From: Candidatus Accumulibacter meliphilus
Lineage (GTDB): Bacteria > Pseudomonadota > Gammaproteobacteria > Burkholderiales > Rhodocyclaceae
Length of the DNA stretch: 62,103 nucleotides
Assembly: GCA_003332265.1 (NCBI GenBank)
Contig: QPGA01000008.1
Span: forward strand, 56,006 to 118,108
Reading direction: 5' to 3'
In this document: piece after piece, positions 29,598 through 38,612 of the stretch
Position numbering within the stretch: the first letter of the stretch is position 1
Layout: every line of letters starts with the position of its first letter
Program-made: the position numbers and the translations under genes
Notes under the pieces: model-generated
Database searches by the model: none
What the model saw: only the letters and a program-made list of their open reading frames with translations
What the model was told of the DNA's origin: nothing

Positions 29598-30496
29598 CTC
29601 TCGTTCCATAGCCAGGCGGCGCCGCGAACGCCGGAAGAGTCGCCATGCACGTTACGCAACAGCCGCGTGCGAATGACATCGGAAAAGACGTGCCTGGCCC
29701 ACAGGCGCGGGACAGCGTCATATAGACGCTGGATATTCGACAGGCCGCCGCCGAGCACGATCACCTGCGGATCGAGGATGTTGACCACCTGCGCCAGCGC
29801 CTTGGCCAGGCGGCGCTCGTAGCGCGCCAGGGTCTGTTCGCAGTTCAGGTCACCGGTTGCGGCAGCGGCGCAGATCTGCTCGGCAGCGAGCGCTTCGCCA
29901 CCATGTCGCAGGTGGTCGGCACAAAGCGCCGGCCCCGACAACCAGGTTTCGACGCAGCCGAAGCGCCCGCAGTAGCAACACGGTGGCGGCAGGCTCTCTT
30001 CTTGCGGTCTCGGTAAGGGGTTATGCCCCCATTCGCCGGCAATGCTGTTGGCTCCGTTCAGCACGCCTTGATTGACGACGATGCCGCCGCCAACGCCGGT
30101 GCCTAGAATCACCCCGAAAACGACTTCCGCGCCTTTGCCGGCGCCGTCGATGGCTTCCGAAAGAGCAAAGCAGTTGGCGTCGTTGGCCAGCCGTATTTCG
30201 CGCCGTAACAGCGCCTGCAGGTTTTCGCGCAGCGCTTCGCCGATCAGGCAGGTCGAGTTGGCGTTTTTAATACGGCCATCAACGGTCGACTCCGCGCCAG
30301 GCACGCCGATGCCGACGCTGCCGGTCTCGCCAAGCTCGCTTTCCGCAGCTTCGATCAGCCCGCTGACCGTCCTGAGCGTGCCCCGGTAATCTCCCTGCGG
30401 CGTCGGACAGCGCCGCCGCAGCAAGACGCGGCCGGCGTCGTCGAGCGCGATGAGCTCGATTTTGCTGCCGCCAAGGTCTATGCCGATACGTAACAC
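29594..30496 (-). CDS. ROK family sugar kinase (fructokinase/glucokinase-like)
   Basis: ROK kinases phosphorylate hexoses with ATP. The 300-residue cytosolic protein starts with the phosphate-binding block RIGIDLGGSKIELIALD, has catalytic-region LANDANCFALSEA and GVILGTGVGGGIVVN, and the zinc motif CYCGRFGCVETWLSGPAL (CxCGxxGCxE). It lacks an N-terminal helix-turn-helix, so it is an enzyme and not a repressor. It most resembles the Mak-type fructokinases, but the substrate cannot be fixed from sequence. The start is GTG. A hexose kinase could feed the glycogen block 13 kb away; that is inference. Confidence 0.9.
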   Translation of the reverse strand: MLRIGIDLGGSKIELIALDDAGRVLLRRRCPTPQGDYRGTLRTVSGLIEAAESELGETGSVGIGVPGAESTVDGRIKNANSTCLIGEALRENLQALLRREIRLANDANCFALSEAIDGAGKGAEVVFGVILGTGVGGGIVVNQGVLNGANSIAGEWGHNPLPRPQEESLPPPCCYCGRFGCVETWLSGPALCADHLRHGGEALAAEQICAAAATGDLNCEQTLARYERRLAKALAQVVNILDPQVIVLGGGLSNIQRLYDAVPRLWARHVFSDVIRTRLLRNVHGDSSGVRGAAWLWNER

Positions 30497-30608
30497 GATC
30501 TATGCGCTTTGCCTAAATTCCAGCGGACCGGTGCTGGCCGCTGGTCGGAAAGAAAAGGAAACCGAAACAAAAAAATGGCCAGGCTCGTTTTTTTCCCCGA
30601 TGTTGTCC

Positions 30609-30962
30609 CTATCTTCCACTCGCCTTGTCCAGTGCTTGCTCCCGAATCATCAGCGCGGTCAGGAGGGCGTGCAGGGCGACCGCTGGCCACAGCAAGATGC
30701 CCGTCGAAATGCCGGTGAAGCCAAGATAGGCGAGATACAGCGTGACCGCTGCGCCGTAGACCAACATGCCGAGCCGCGGCGGGCCGGGCCAGCAGGCGAG
30801 CCCAAGGGCGATCAGGGCGATACCGGCGACGCGGGCGACGGGTATGGCGATGCCCGTCAGCTCCTCGCCCAATAACAGGCGCCCAACGAGCGATGGGAGG
30901 ATCAGCAAGGCCAGGCCGGTGGCGATTTCTCCCACCGCAGCGAAGAGCAGTGCCGATCTCAT
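30609..30962 (-). CDS. Small integral membrane protein, unknown
   Basis: This 117-residue protein is almost entirely hydrophobic, with about four predicted membrane helices (ALLFAAVGEIATGLALLILP, IPVARVAGIALIALGLAC, LGMLVYGAAVTLYLAYLGF, LLWPAVALHALLTALMI). I recognise no family with confidence. The ATG at 30962 is preferred over an upstream in-frame GTG at 30980. It lies 63 bp downstream of the sulfatase stop on the same strand and may be co-transcribed with it. An A7/T7-flanked stretch at about 30569-30595 downstream could help transcription end. Confidence 0.7.
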   Translation of the reverse strand: MRSALLFAAVGEIATGLALLILPSLVGRLLLGEELTGIAIPVARVAGIALIALGLACWPGPPRLGMLVYGAAVTLYLAYLGFTGISTGILLWPAVALHALLTALMIREQALDKASGR

Positions 30963-31025
30963 GGCCCGGCCTGGCCCCACCTGCGCAGCTTGCTCACGCG
31001 ACTCGTTTTGCGTAAGCGCCGATCC

Positions 31026-33584
31026 TTAGCGCTTCGGCGCATCGCTGGTCGGCGCTGCCGCCGCTGGCGCGAGCGCAGCGGGCGCGGCTTGAGCAGCCGC
31101 ACTGAGCTTCGCGCTCTCTTCCGGCGGAAAGGGTTCGAGCTTGACGGTCAGCTTGTCGATCGTGCCGGTGAACTTGAACGGCGTGTCGTAGCGATACTCG
31201 ATGAGCGCCAGCGGGGTGCGCGTGTCCTCGCCAACATCGAAGGTCTCATCCTCCGGGAAAGTGATCGGGACGGTATGTTCCATGGAATTCCTGGCCACTT
31301 CCGTGCCATCCACCGAGAGAACACCCGTGCCGCCCTTGGCCAGGCCCGGACCATCCGACTTGAAGTCGAAGACGATGCTGTGCTTGCCGGCAGCCAGCTC
31401 GGGTCCTTCCCAGGTCGTGCGCTTGAGATCGAGCAGGTTATAGAGGAAGACCACCTTGCCGCGGCCGACGCCGAAATCGCCTTTGCTCAGAAACAGGCCG
31501 TAGCCGCCGAAGCGCCCACCCTGGGTGACGATCATGCCTTCTGCGCCGCCCTCGGGAATGGTGACTTCGGCGGTGATGCGGTAGGACTTGTCAATGATGC
31601 TCGGCGCAGTGCTGGCCGGCACGCCGGTCAGGCCGCCCGCATAGCTGAACTCCGTGCGCCCTGCCTTCAGGCTCGGCCGCGGCGTATTCCAGCGCGTCAG
31701 CGTCGTGTTGTCGAGCGGCAGCACGTTGTACTTCGCCGCCTCGACGTAGAAGATGCCCTGCATCTGCTTGAGCTTCTCGGGCATCGTCGCCGCCAGGTCC
31801 TTGTTCTGCGTCGGATCCTCGATGACGTTGTACAGCTCCCAGCGGTAGCCGGTGATCACATCCGGCGGCGTCGCGCTGCTCAGCTCCCAGGGGCGCGTGG
31901 CCGGAGTAGTGGCCGCTACCCAGCCATCATGATAGATGGAGCGATTGCCGAGCATCTCGAAGTACTGCGTCGTGTGCCGGGTGGGCACGCCGGCATTGGC
32001 CTTGTCCCAGGTGTAGGCCATGCTCGTGCCTTCAATCGGCAGCTGCTTGATGCCCTTGATCGTCTCTGGTGCCGGAATGCCGGTCGCCTCGAGGATCGTC
32101 GGAACGATATCGATGACGTGATGGAACTGGCGACGGATGCCGCCCGGATCGCCGATGTGGCCGGGCCAGGACATGGCCACGCCCTGGGCCGTGCCGCCGA
32201 AATGCGACGGTACCTGTTTCATCCACTTGAACGGCGTGCCGAACGCCCACGCCCAGGCCGCCGAGTAGTGCGGAAAAGTCCGCTCGGAGCCCCAGAACTC
32301 GTACCACAGGAACTGGTCCTTGATCGGCACCTCGATGCCGTTGAAGGTGGTGAACTCGTTCGGCGTGCCGTTGACCATGCCTTCGGCGCTGGCGCCGTTG
32401 TCGCCGCTGATGTAGATGATCAGCGTGTTGTCGAGCTCGCCCAGGTCCTCGACCGCCTGGATGACGCGGCCGATCTGATGATCGGTGTACGCCTGATAGG
32501 CGCCATAGACGTCGGCCTGCTTGATGAACAGTTTCTTCTCCTCGAAGCTCAGCGAGTCCCACCTGGGCAGCTTGGCGCCGCCATAAATCTCCTGCCCGTC
32601 CGGCCAGGGCGTCAGTTGCGCGTTTTCGGGCATGATGCCCAGCCGCTTCTGGTTGGCGAAGATGGTCTCGCGCAGTTTTTCCCAGCCGTCGTCGAACAGA
32701 TGCATGGCGCTGATCTTGTCGATCCATTCCTTCGTCGGGTGGTGCGGGGCGTGCGTGCCGCCCGGCACGTAGTAGACGAAGAACGGCTTTTCGGGCGCCA
32801 GCTCCTTGAGCTGTTTCATGTACTGGATCGCCTCGTCGGCCATCGCCGTGGTCAGGTTCCAGCCCGGATTGCCCTGGAAGGGGTAGATCGGCGTGGTATT
32901 GCGGAACAGGTTCGGTTGCCACTGGCTGGTATCGCCACCGACAAAGCCGTAGAAATACTCGAAGCCCATGCCGTTCGGCCACTGCTCGAACGGTCCGGCC
33001 TGGCTGTTGGCGAAGAAGGGCGTGTTGTGGTCCTTGCCGAACCACGCGGTCGCGTAGCCGTTGTCTTTCAGGATGGTGCCGATGGTGCCTTTCTCGATCG
33101 GGATGATCGAGTCGTAGCCAGGGTAGCCGGTGGCGATTTCTCCGACCACCCCGAAGCCCACCGAGTGATGGTTGCGGCCGGTGATCAGCGCCGCCCGCGT
33201 CGGCGAGCACAGCGAGGTGGAGTGGAAGTTCGTATAACGCAGACCACTCGTCGCGATGCGGTCCAGCGCCGGGGTCGGGATGACGCCGCCGAAAGTTGAC
33301 GGCGCGCCGAAGCCGTCGTCGTCGCTCATGATCAGCAGCACGTTCGGCGCAGTTTTCGGCGGCACGATGCGCGGTGGCCACCAGGGGGTCGACTCCGAGG
33401 CCCTTTCCTTGATCACTCCGCCGAATTTCGGATCGGGGGGTGGCAGCTGCTTACCGCCAAGGGTGGTGGTGGCGCTCGGAGAGCCGAGAACTCCGGTGAC
33501 CTGCTGCGCCCTTGCTGAGCCAGCGACCGACAGGGTTGCGAAGGACAAAAACAGCAGTGCCGCTATGCAGCGATTCCTGGACAT
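31026..33584 (-). CDS. Exported arylsulfatase-type sulfatase
   Basis: Type I sulfatases hydrolyse sulfate esters and need a formylglycine made from an active-site cysteine. The 852-residue protein has a signal peptide (CIAALLFLSFATLSVAGSARAQ), the metal-binding block NVLLIMSDDDGFGAPSTFGG, and the modification motif SLCSPTRAALITGR with Cys126 (CxPxR). Additional catalytic blocks are WFGKDHNTP and ISGDNGASAEG. The C-terminal 250 residues form a beta-rich extension with a Pro/Ala tail, as in large periplasmic arylsulfatases. No formylglycine-generating enzyme gene lies nearby, so maturation would depend on one elsewhere. The natural substrate is not known from sequence. Confidence 0.93.
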   Translation of the reverse strand: MSRNRCIAALLFLSFATLSVAGSARAQQVTGVLGSPSATTTLGGKQLPPPDPKFGGVIKERASESTPWWPPRIVPPKTAPNVLLIMSDDDGFGAPSTFGGVIPTPALDRIATSGLRYTNFHSTSLCSPTRAALITGRNHHSVGFGVVGEIATGYPGYDSIIPIEKGTIGTILKDNGYATAWFGKDHNTPFFANSQAGPFEQWPNGMGFEYFYGFVGGDTSQWQPNLFRNTTPIYPFQGNPGWNLTTAMADEAIQYMKQLKELAPEKPFFVYYVPGGTHAPHHPTKEWIDKISAMHLFDDGWEKLRETIFANQKRLGIMPENAQLTPWPDGQEIYGGAKLPRWDSLSFEEKKLFIKQADVYGAYQAYTDHQIGRVIQAVEDLGELDNTLIIYISGDNGASAEGMVNGTPNEFTTFNGIEVPIKDQFLWYEFWGSERTFPHYSAAWAWAFGTPFKWMKQVPSHFGGTAQGVAMSWPGHIGDPGGIRRQFHHVIDIVPTILEATGIPAPETIKGIKQLPIEGTSMAYTWDKANAGVPTRHTTQYFEMLGNRSIYHDGWVAATTPATRPWELSSATPPDVITGYRWELYNVIEDPTQNKDLAATMPEKLKQMQGIFYVEAAKYNVLPLDNTTLTRWNTPRPSLKAGRTEFSYAGGLTGVPASTAPSIIDKSYRITAEVTIPEGGAEGMIVTQGGRFGGYGLFLSKGDFGVGRGKVVFLYNLLDLKRTTWEGPELAAGKHSIVFDFKSDGPGLAKGGTGVLSVDGTEVARNSMEHTVPITFPEDETFDVGEDTRTPLALIEYRYDTPFKFTGTIDKLTVKLEPFPPEESAKLSAAAQAAPAALAPAAAAPTSDAPKR

Positions 33585-33708
33585 GGACCGACGCCTCCGG
33601 GGTGAATATGCCTCGCATTATGCCAATAATGGCCACCGTCAGGTACTGATCCTGCTCGTCGAACGATTCCAGCGTGCAAGCCGGAATGCGCACTGCAAGT
33701 GGGGGGAG

Positions 33709-33759
33709 ACGGTCATGACTTTCATGATTTGGGGTGTCTCCACGTGTCATGACCGTTAG
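33709..33759. repeat. Dispersed 50-bp repeat, copy 1 (11-bp inverted ends)
   Basis: The element begins ACGGTCATGAC and ends GTCATGACCGT, which are exact inverted repeats, followed by TAG; the interior reads TTTCATGATTTGGGGTGTCTC then a short variable stretch. A near-identical copy lies at 57186-57235. On the minus strand it begins 12 bp after the gshA stop, so it may fold as a terminator-like hairpin. It could also be a REP-like or miniature mobile element. Confidence 0.85.
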
Positions 33760-33770
33760 GCGCTTGCCCT

Positions 33771-35333
33771 CTATGCGTAGTAACTCGCCACGTAGTCCTC
33801 AAAGCGTCCCTGCGGCAGCGATTCCAATCGCTGTTGCTCGACCAGAGAGGCTTGTACGCTGTCCTCGAACTTGGCCAATGTAGCCGCGTCCAGGGCTTGG
33901 GCCAGCAAGCTCTCGTGGTGCTGCCGGGACTGCTGCATGGCGAATTTGAAGTAGCCTTTGTGTTCCCTCGCGGCAACCAGCACCTGGGCCGACGGCGTCG
34001 TCTCCGGGTGATCAATTCGGGTACGCAAGCTGGCCAGCGTGCTGCTGTAGTTATCGCCACCGTAGGCCACATCCAGCATCTGCGCAAAAGGCTGCATGTC
34101 GTCGAACAGGGCGTGTGCAATGGGCTGGAAAGCTTGTTCGCGGTTGTACACCAGCAGGGTCAGGTCAGGCTGGCGGCCCTGGTTGACGATACGGGCCTGG
34201 TTTTCATCGTTTTCTCCCTGCTCGCGCGCCGTAATGGGAGGACTCTGATGAAAAAGGCACATCAGTAACAGGATGTCGGCAAAAGTGCTTTGCTCGGGGA
34301 CGATACCGATGTCTACGAACGGGTTCAGGTCAAACAGGCGCACTTCCAGGTACTCGACACCGTATTTCTTCAAGGCCAGCGCCGGGCGCTCGCCTGCCTT
34401 GGCGACGCGTTTGGGCCGGATGCCGGCATAAAACTCGTTCTCTATTTGCAGCAGGTTTGCGTTGAGTTGCTTCCAGCGCTCGCCTTCGCGCACGCCCAGC
34501 TTTTCGTAGAATGGATCAGGGGTGCGAATCGCCGTCTCCAGTGCCTGGGTGTACTCGGCCAGTGAATTGAAACTGACGTGCAGTTGATCTTGCGCCCGGT
34601 TCTGATAGCCCAGGTCGCTCATGCGCAGGCTGGTCGCGTAGGGGCGGAACAGGGTGCCTGGAACGAGCTCCTGGAGGCCTGAGCGGCGGCCTTGCAGGAA
34701 TGATTGACAGATTGCGGGCGAGGCACCAAACAGGTAGGGAATCAACCAGCCAAAACGTAGAAAATTGCGAATCAATCCGAAATAGCGCTCGCTGACAAAG
34801 TCCTGCAGGCTCCCTGTTCCGGAGCAGCAGCCTTTCAAAATTACCCAGAACTCCTCAGGCAGCGACCAGTTGTAGTGCGAGCCGGCAATCGTCTGCATGT
34901 GCCGCCCATAGCGAAGGCCCAGGCCTTCGCGATAGACAGACTTCATCATCGCGGAGTTGGAGCTGCCGTAGTTGGCAATGGCGATGGTCTTGTCGTCGCC
35001 GACGACGCAGGGCATGGAGCCTGCCCACATGATTTCTCCCCGCATCTGCCGGGCCGTGAAGCGGTGGATGTCACGCAGGAAATCCAGGGGAAAGGCCGGG
35101 TCTTGTGATGGAGGGGTAATGAACTCCAGCAGCGCTTCGGCGTAGTCGGTGGTAATCCAGGGGTGGGTGAGTTTGGAGCCCAGCGTCAGGGGATGAGGGG
35201 TTTGCGCCAGGTAGGCACTGGCGTCCACGCGCAAGCATTCGCGCTCGTAGCCGCGCGTGATACCGCGCAAAACCTGCGCGTGATCTGGCGAGAAGAACTG
35301 CCGCATTTCATCGCAACATGTGAACTTCAACAT
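33771..35333 (-). CDS. gshA: Glutamate-cysteine ligase GshA, gammaproteobacterial type
   Basis: GshA joins glutamate and cysteine in the first step of glutathione synthesis. The 520-residue protein matches the E. coli-type enzyme in length (518) and blocks: GITRGYERECLRVDASAYLA, SKLTHPWITTDYAEALLEFITPP, SMPCVVGDDKTIAIANYGSSN, and HYNWSLPEEFW. Many Betaproteobacteria carry a shorter, different GshA type, and this gene reads less GC rich than its neighbours by eye, so acquisition from a gammaproteobacterium is plausible. gshB is not adjacent. A 50-bp dispersed repeat lies just past the stop. Confidence 0.94.
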   Translation of the reverse strand: MLKFTCCDEMRQFFSPDHAQVLRGITRGYERECLRVDASAYLAQTPHPLTLGSKLTHPWITTDYAEALLEFITPPSQDPAFPLDFLRDIHRFTARQMRGEIMWAGSMPCVVGDDKTIAIANYGSSNSAMMKSVYREGLGLRYGRHMQTIAGSHYNWSLPEEFWVILKGCCSGTGSLQDFVSERYFGLIRNFLRFGWLIPYLFGASPAICQSFLQGRRSGLQELVPGTLFRPYATSLRMSDLGYQNRAQDQLHVSFNSLAEYTQALETAIRTPDPFYEKLGVREGERWKQLNANLLQIENEFYAGIRPKRVAKAGERPALALKKYGVEYLEVRLFDLNPFVDIGIVPEQSTFADILLLMCLFHQSPPITAREQGENDENQARIVNQGRQPDLTLLVYNREQAFQPIAHALFDDMQPFAQMLDVAYGGDNYSSTLASLRTRIDHPETTPSAQVLVAAREHKGYFKFAMQQSRQHHESLLAQALDAATLAKFEDSVQASLVEQQRLESLPQGRFEDYVASYYA

Positions 35334-35426
35334 AAGGCGTCCTTCTTTGCGTAAATTGGGGTTGCGTCCGCCGCTCTCCAGCCGCCTGTCGGACGTTCCC
35401 GGGGCCGTGAGCCGTGCCTGAGAGAA

Positions 35427-38400
35427 TCATGGATCTTCGCGCAAGCGAGTCCTTGCATGGCCAGCTTTGTCGACGCTGCCCGCCAGGCTTTCGATTCCGG
35501 ATGCCTGCTCATCGCTTGCCGCCAGTTCCTTTTCGAGCTGCCGGTGGACGCGATTTGGCGAGCCGGTATGCCTGGCCAGCAGGTCGTAGGCGACGGGCAC
35601 CACAAAGAGGGTGAACAAGGTGGCCGAGAGGATGCCGCAGAGCACTACCGTGCCGATGACGGTGCGTGTTTCCGTGCCGGCACCGGCTGACAGGAGCAGC
35701 GGAACGGAACCCGCGGCGGTGGTGATGCCGGTCATGACGATCGGGCGCAGGCGGATTTCGGCGGCCTCGACGAGGGCGGCGCGGAAAGGTTTGCCGGCGT
35801 CGCGCAGCTGGTTGGCAAATTCGACGATCAGGATGCCGTTCTTGGCGGCAAGGCCGACGAGCATGATCAGGCCGATCTGGCTGTAGAGGTTGAGTGTCTG
35901 GCCGGAAAAATAAAGGCCGAGGAGTGCCCCGGCCATTGCCAGCGGCACGGTAAGCATGATCACGAAGGGATGGATCCAGCTCTCGAACTGCGCCGCCAGC
36001 ACCAGGAAAACGATGACCACGCCCAGCACGAAGGCGAAGAGGATTGTGCCGCCGGTCGACTTGAAGTCTTCCGACTGGCCCTTGTAGTCGATGATCACTT
36101 CGCTGGGCAGGTGCTCCCTGGTCAATTTCTCGAGGCTGCGCAAGGCGTCGCCCAGCGCGACGCCCTCGGCAAGATTGGCTTCCAGGGTGATCGCACGCAC
36201 CCGGTTGTAACGGTTGAGCTGAAGCGAATCGGCAAACTCCTCGAGCCGCACCAGGTTGCCAAGCGGTATCAGTGCCTGCGTACGCGCCGAGCGGACGTGG
36301 ATGTTCTCCAGACTGGCCGGCGTGCGCTGCGTGCTGCGCTCGCCTTTCAGGATCACGTCGTATTCTTCGCCGGCATCGATATAGGTGGTTACCTTCCGCG
36401 AGCCGAGCACCGTTTCCAGGGTGCGCCCGATGTCACCGATGCTGACCCCGAGCTCGGCGGCGCGGTCGTAATCGATCACCACGCGCAGTTGCGGCTTGGT
36501 TTCCTTGTAGTCCCAGTCCAGTCCGACCAGGCCGGGGTTGTTGGCGTTGATCTGCTCGACCAAAATGTCGCGCCATTGTGCGAGTTGTTCATAGGTGCCG
36601 CCGCCGATGACGAACTGCACCGGTTTCTGGATGCGCGAGCCGAAACCCTGGCGCATGACCGGAAAAGCGCGCACGCCTGGCAAATCCTTTAGACGCAGGC
36701 GAACGTCTTCCATGATCTCCCAGGCCGAGCGTCGCTGCGCCCAGTCGCTGAGTACGTTGATGACGATGCCGGTATTGAAGATCTCGAGATTCCCGAAGGC
36801 GCGCGGCGCACGCACCAGCATGCGTGCGATCTCGCCGCTGTCCACCAGCGGCATCAGGCGCTGCTCGATCTCGGTCATGTAGGCCGCGATATAGGGATAG
36901 GAACTTCCTTCCGGGCCACTGACCATGACGTAAAAGACGCCCCGGTCTTCGCGCGGCGCGTACTCATCGGGAATGTTCCGGTACAGCCATGTTGAGCTGG
37001 CGAGGAGGGCGAGAAAAAGCAGGACAATGATCCAGCTGTGCCTCAGGGCGCCTTGCAGCAGGGTGTGATAGCTCTTGCGTACCCTGCCGAACAAGCGATC
37101 GACAAGCCCCGACAGGCGTGCGTGCTCGGCATCCTGGCGCAGGATCTTCGAGGCCAGCATCGGCGACAGAGACAGGGCAACAAAACTCGAGAAACACACC
37201 GCAGCCGCCATGGTCAGCGAAAACTCGGCAAACAGGCGGCCGATGTTGCCCTGCAGAAAGGCGATCGGCACGAACACCGCGACCAGCACGACGGTGGTGG
37301 CGATGACCGCGAAACCCACCTGCCGGGTGCCGCGGTAGGCGGCCACGAGACGCGTTTCGCCGTACTCCTGCATGCGTCGGTGAATGTTCTCGATAACCAC
37401 GATGGCGTCGTCGACGACCAGGCCAATGGCCAGGACCAGCGCCAGCAGGGTGAGGATGTTGAGCGAGAAATCGAGCGCCAGCAGGACCATGAAAGTGGCC
37501 ACCAGCGAGACCGGCACGGTCACCGCCGGTACCAGCATGGCGCGCAGACTGCCGAGGAAGAGAAAAATCACGCCGACGACCATGGCGATGGCGAGAAACA
37601 GCGTCTTGTAGACTTCGTGGATCGCGCCCTCGACGAAGACCGAGCTGTCATAGCTCTGCTTGATCGCCATGCCCGGTGGCAGAGTGCTGTTGATGCGCTC
37701 CATCTCTGCCTTCGCCGCCTTGGCGACGGCCAGAGTATTGGCCGTGGACTGCTTGGTGATGCCGATGCCGACCATCGGCACGCCGTTGCCGCGGAAGAAA
37801 AGGCGGTCTTCGGTGGTGCCGCGCACGACGCGCGCGACGTCGGCGAGGCGTACCAGGTAGCCGTCGTCGCCGCGTGCCAGGACCAGCTGCGCAAAGTCCT
37901 GCGCGGTCAGGAAGCTGCGCTGCGTGCGCACCGTGAACTGACGGTTTTCGGAGTCGATACTGCCGGCCGGCAGCTCCAGGTTTTCGGAACGCAGTGCGGC
38001 CTCGACGTCGGCGACGGTGAGCTTGCGCGCCGCCAGTTCGCGGCGGTCCAGCCAGATGCGCATGGCGTATTCCTGGCCGCCACCGATGCGCACTCGGGCG
38101 ACGCCGTCGAGCACCGAAAAGCGGTCCATCAGGTAGCGCCGCGCGTAGTCGGTCAGTTCCGGGATGCTCATGCCGTCGCCGGCCAGGTTGAGCCACATGA
38201 TCACGTCTTCGTTGCTGTCCTGCTTCTGGATGTCCGGTGGCTCGGCTTCCTCGGGCAGGTCGTCGACGATCGCCGAGACGCGGTCGCGAATGTCGTTGGC
38301 GGCGGCATCGATGTCGCGACCGACGGCGAATTCGAGTGTGATTCGCGAGCGTCCATCTTCGCTGCTCGAGGCGATGAAGCGAATTCCCTCGATACCCGCA

Positions 38401-38612
38401 ATGCGCTCTTCGATCAACTTGGTGACGCGGTTCTCGACGACGTTGGCGGCCGCGCCCGGGTAGCCGGTCTCGACGGTAACGATCGGCGGATCGATGTCCG
38501 GGTACTCGCGCAGCGGCAGGCGCTCGAAGGAGAGCAGGCCGAAGGCGATCAGCAGCAGGGACATCACCGAGGCGAAGACCGGCCGGGTGACCGATACATC
38601 GGAGAGGATCAT
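35427..38612 (-). CDS. RND efflux transporter, inner-membrane permease (HAE1 type)
   Basis: This 1061-residue protein is the proton-driven pump of a tripartite efflux system. It has the expected N-terminal helix (VFASVMSLLLIAFGLLSFERLP), the HAE1 signature GYPGAAANVVENRVTKLIEE, the proton-relay helix with GLVVDDAIVVIENIHRRM, and a second half with a matching helix cluster (GLAAKNGILIVEFANQLRDAG). The length is typical (about 1030-1060). Its start overlaps the stop of the adaptor gene by four bases (ATGA). No outer-membrane channel gene follows, so it probably uses a shared TolC-type protein. Drug or metal range cannot be told from sequence. Confidence 0.95.
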   Translation of the reverse strand: MILSDVSVTRPVFASVMSLLLIAFGLLSFERLPLREYPDIDPPIVTVETGYPGAAANVVENRVTKLIEERIAGIEGIRFIASSSEDGRSRITLEFAVGRDIDAAANDIRDRVSAIVDDLPEEAEPPDIQKQDSNEDVIMWLNLAGDGMSIPELTDYARRYLMDRFSVLDGVARVRIGGGQEYAMRIWLDRRELAARKLTVADVEAALRSENLELPAGSIDSENRQFTVRTQRSFLTAQDFAQLVLARGDDGYLVRLADVARVVRGTTEDRLFFRGNGVPMVGIGITKQSTANTLAVAKAAKAEMERINSTLPPGMAIKQSYDSSVFVEGAIHEVYKTLFLAIAMVVGVIFLFLGSLRAMLVPAVTVPVSLVATFMVLLALDFSLNILTLLALVLAIGLVVDDAIVVIENIHRRMQEYGETRLVAAYRGTRQVGFAVIATTVVLVAVFVPIAFLQGNIGRLFAEFSLTMAAAVCFSSFVALSLSPMLASKILRQDAEHARLSGLVDRLFGRVRKSYHTLLQGALRHSWIIVLLFLALLASSTWLYRNIPDEYAPREDRGVFYVMVSGPEGSSYPYIAAYMTEIEQRLMPLVDSGEIARMLVRAPRAFGNLEIFNTGIVINVLSDWAQRRSAWEIMEDVRLRLKDLPGVRAFPVMRQGFGSRIQKPVQFVIGGGTYEQLAQWRDILVEQINANNPGLVGLDWDYKETKPQLRVVIDYDRAAELGVSIGDIGRTLETVLGSRKVTTYIDAGEEYDVILKGERSTQRTPASLENIHVRSARTQALIPLGNLVRLEEFADSLQLNRYNRVRAITLEANLAEGVALGDALRSLEKLTREHLPSEVIIDYKGQSEDFKSTGGTILFAFVLGVVIVFLVLAAQFESWIHPFVIMLTVPLAMAGALLGLYFSGQTLNLYSQIGLIMLVGLAAKNGILIVEFANQLRDAGKPFRAALVEAAEIRLRPIVMTGITTAAGSVPLLLSAGAGTETRTVIGTVVLCGILSATLFTLFVVPVAYDLLARHTGSPNRVHRQLEKELAASDEQASGIESLAGSVDKAGHARTRLREDP

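Noticed and set aside
30990-33299. 769-codon open frame on the plus strand
   Set aside because: It is the mirror of the sulfatase gene and shows no domain; the sulfatase motifs are unambiguous.
33741-33750. CACGTG core within the dispersed repeat as a third parS
   Set aside because: Flanks are TCTC and TCAT, far from the parS consensus, and copy 2 of the repeat lacks the core.
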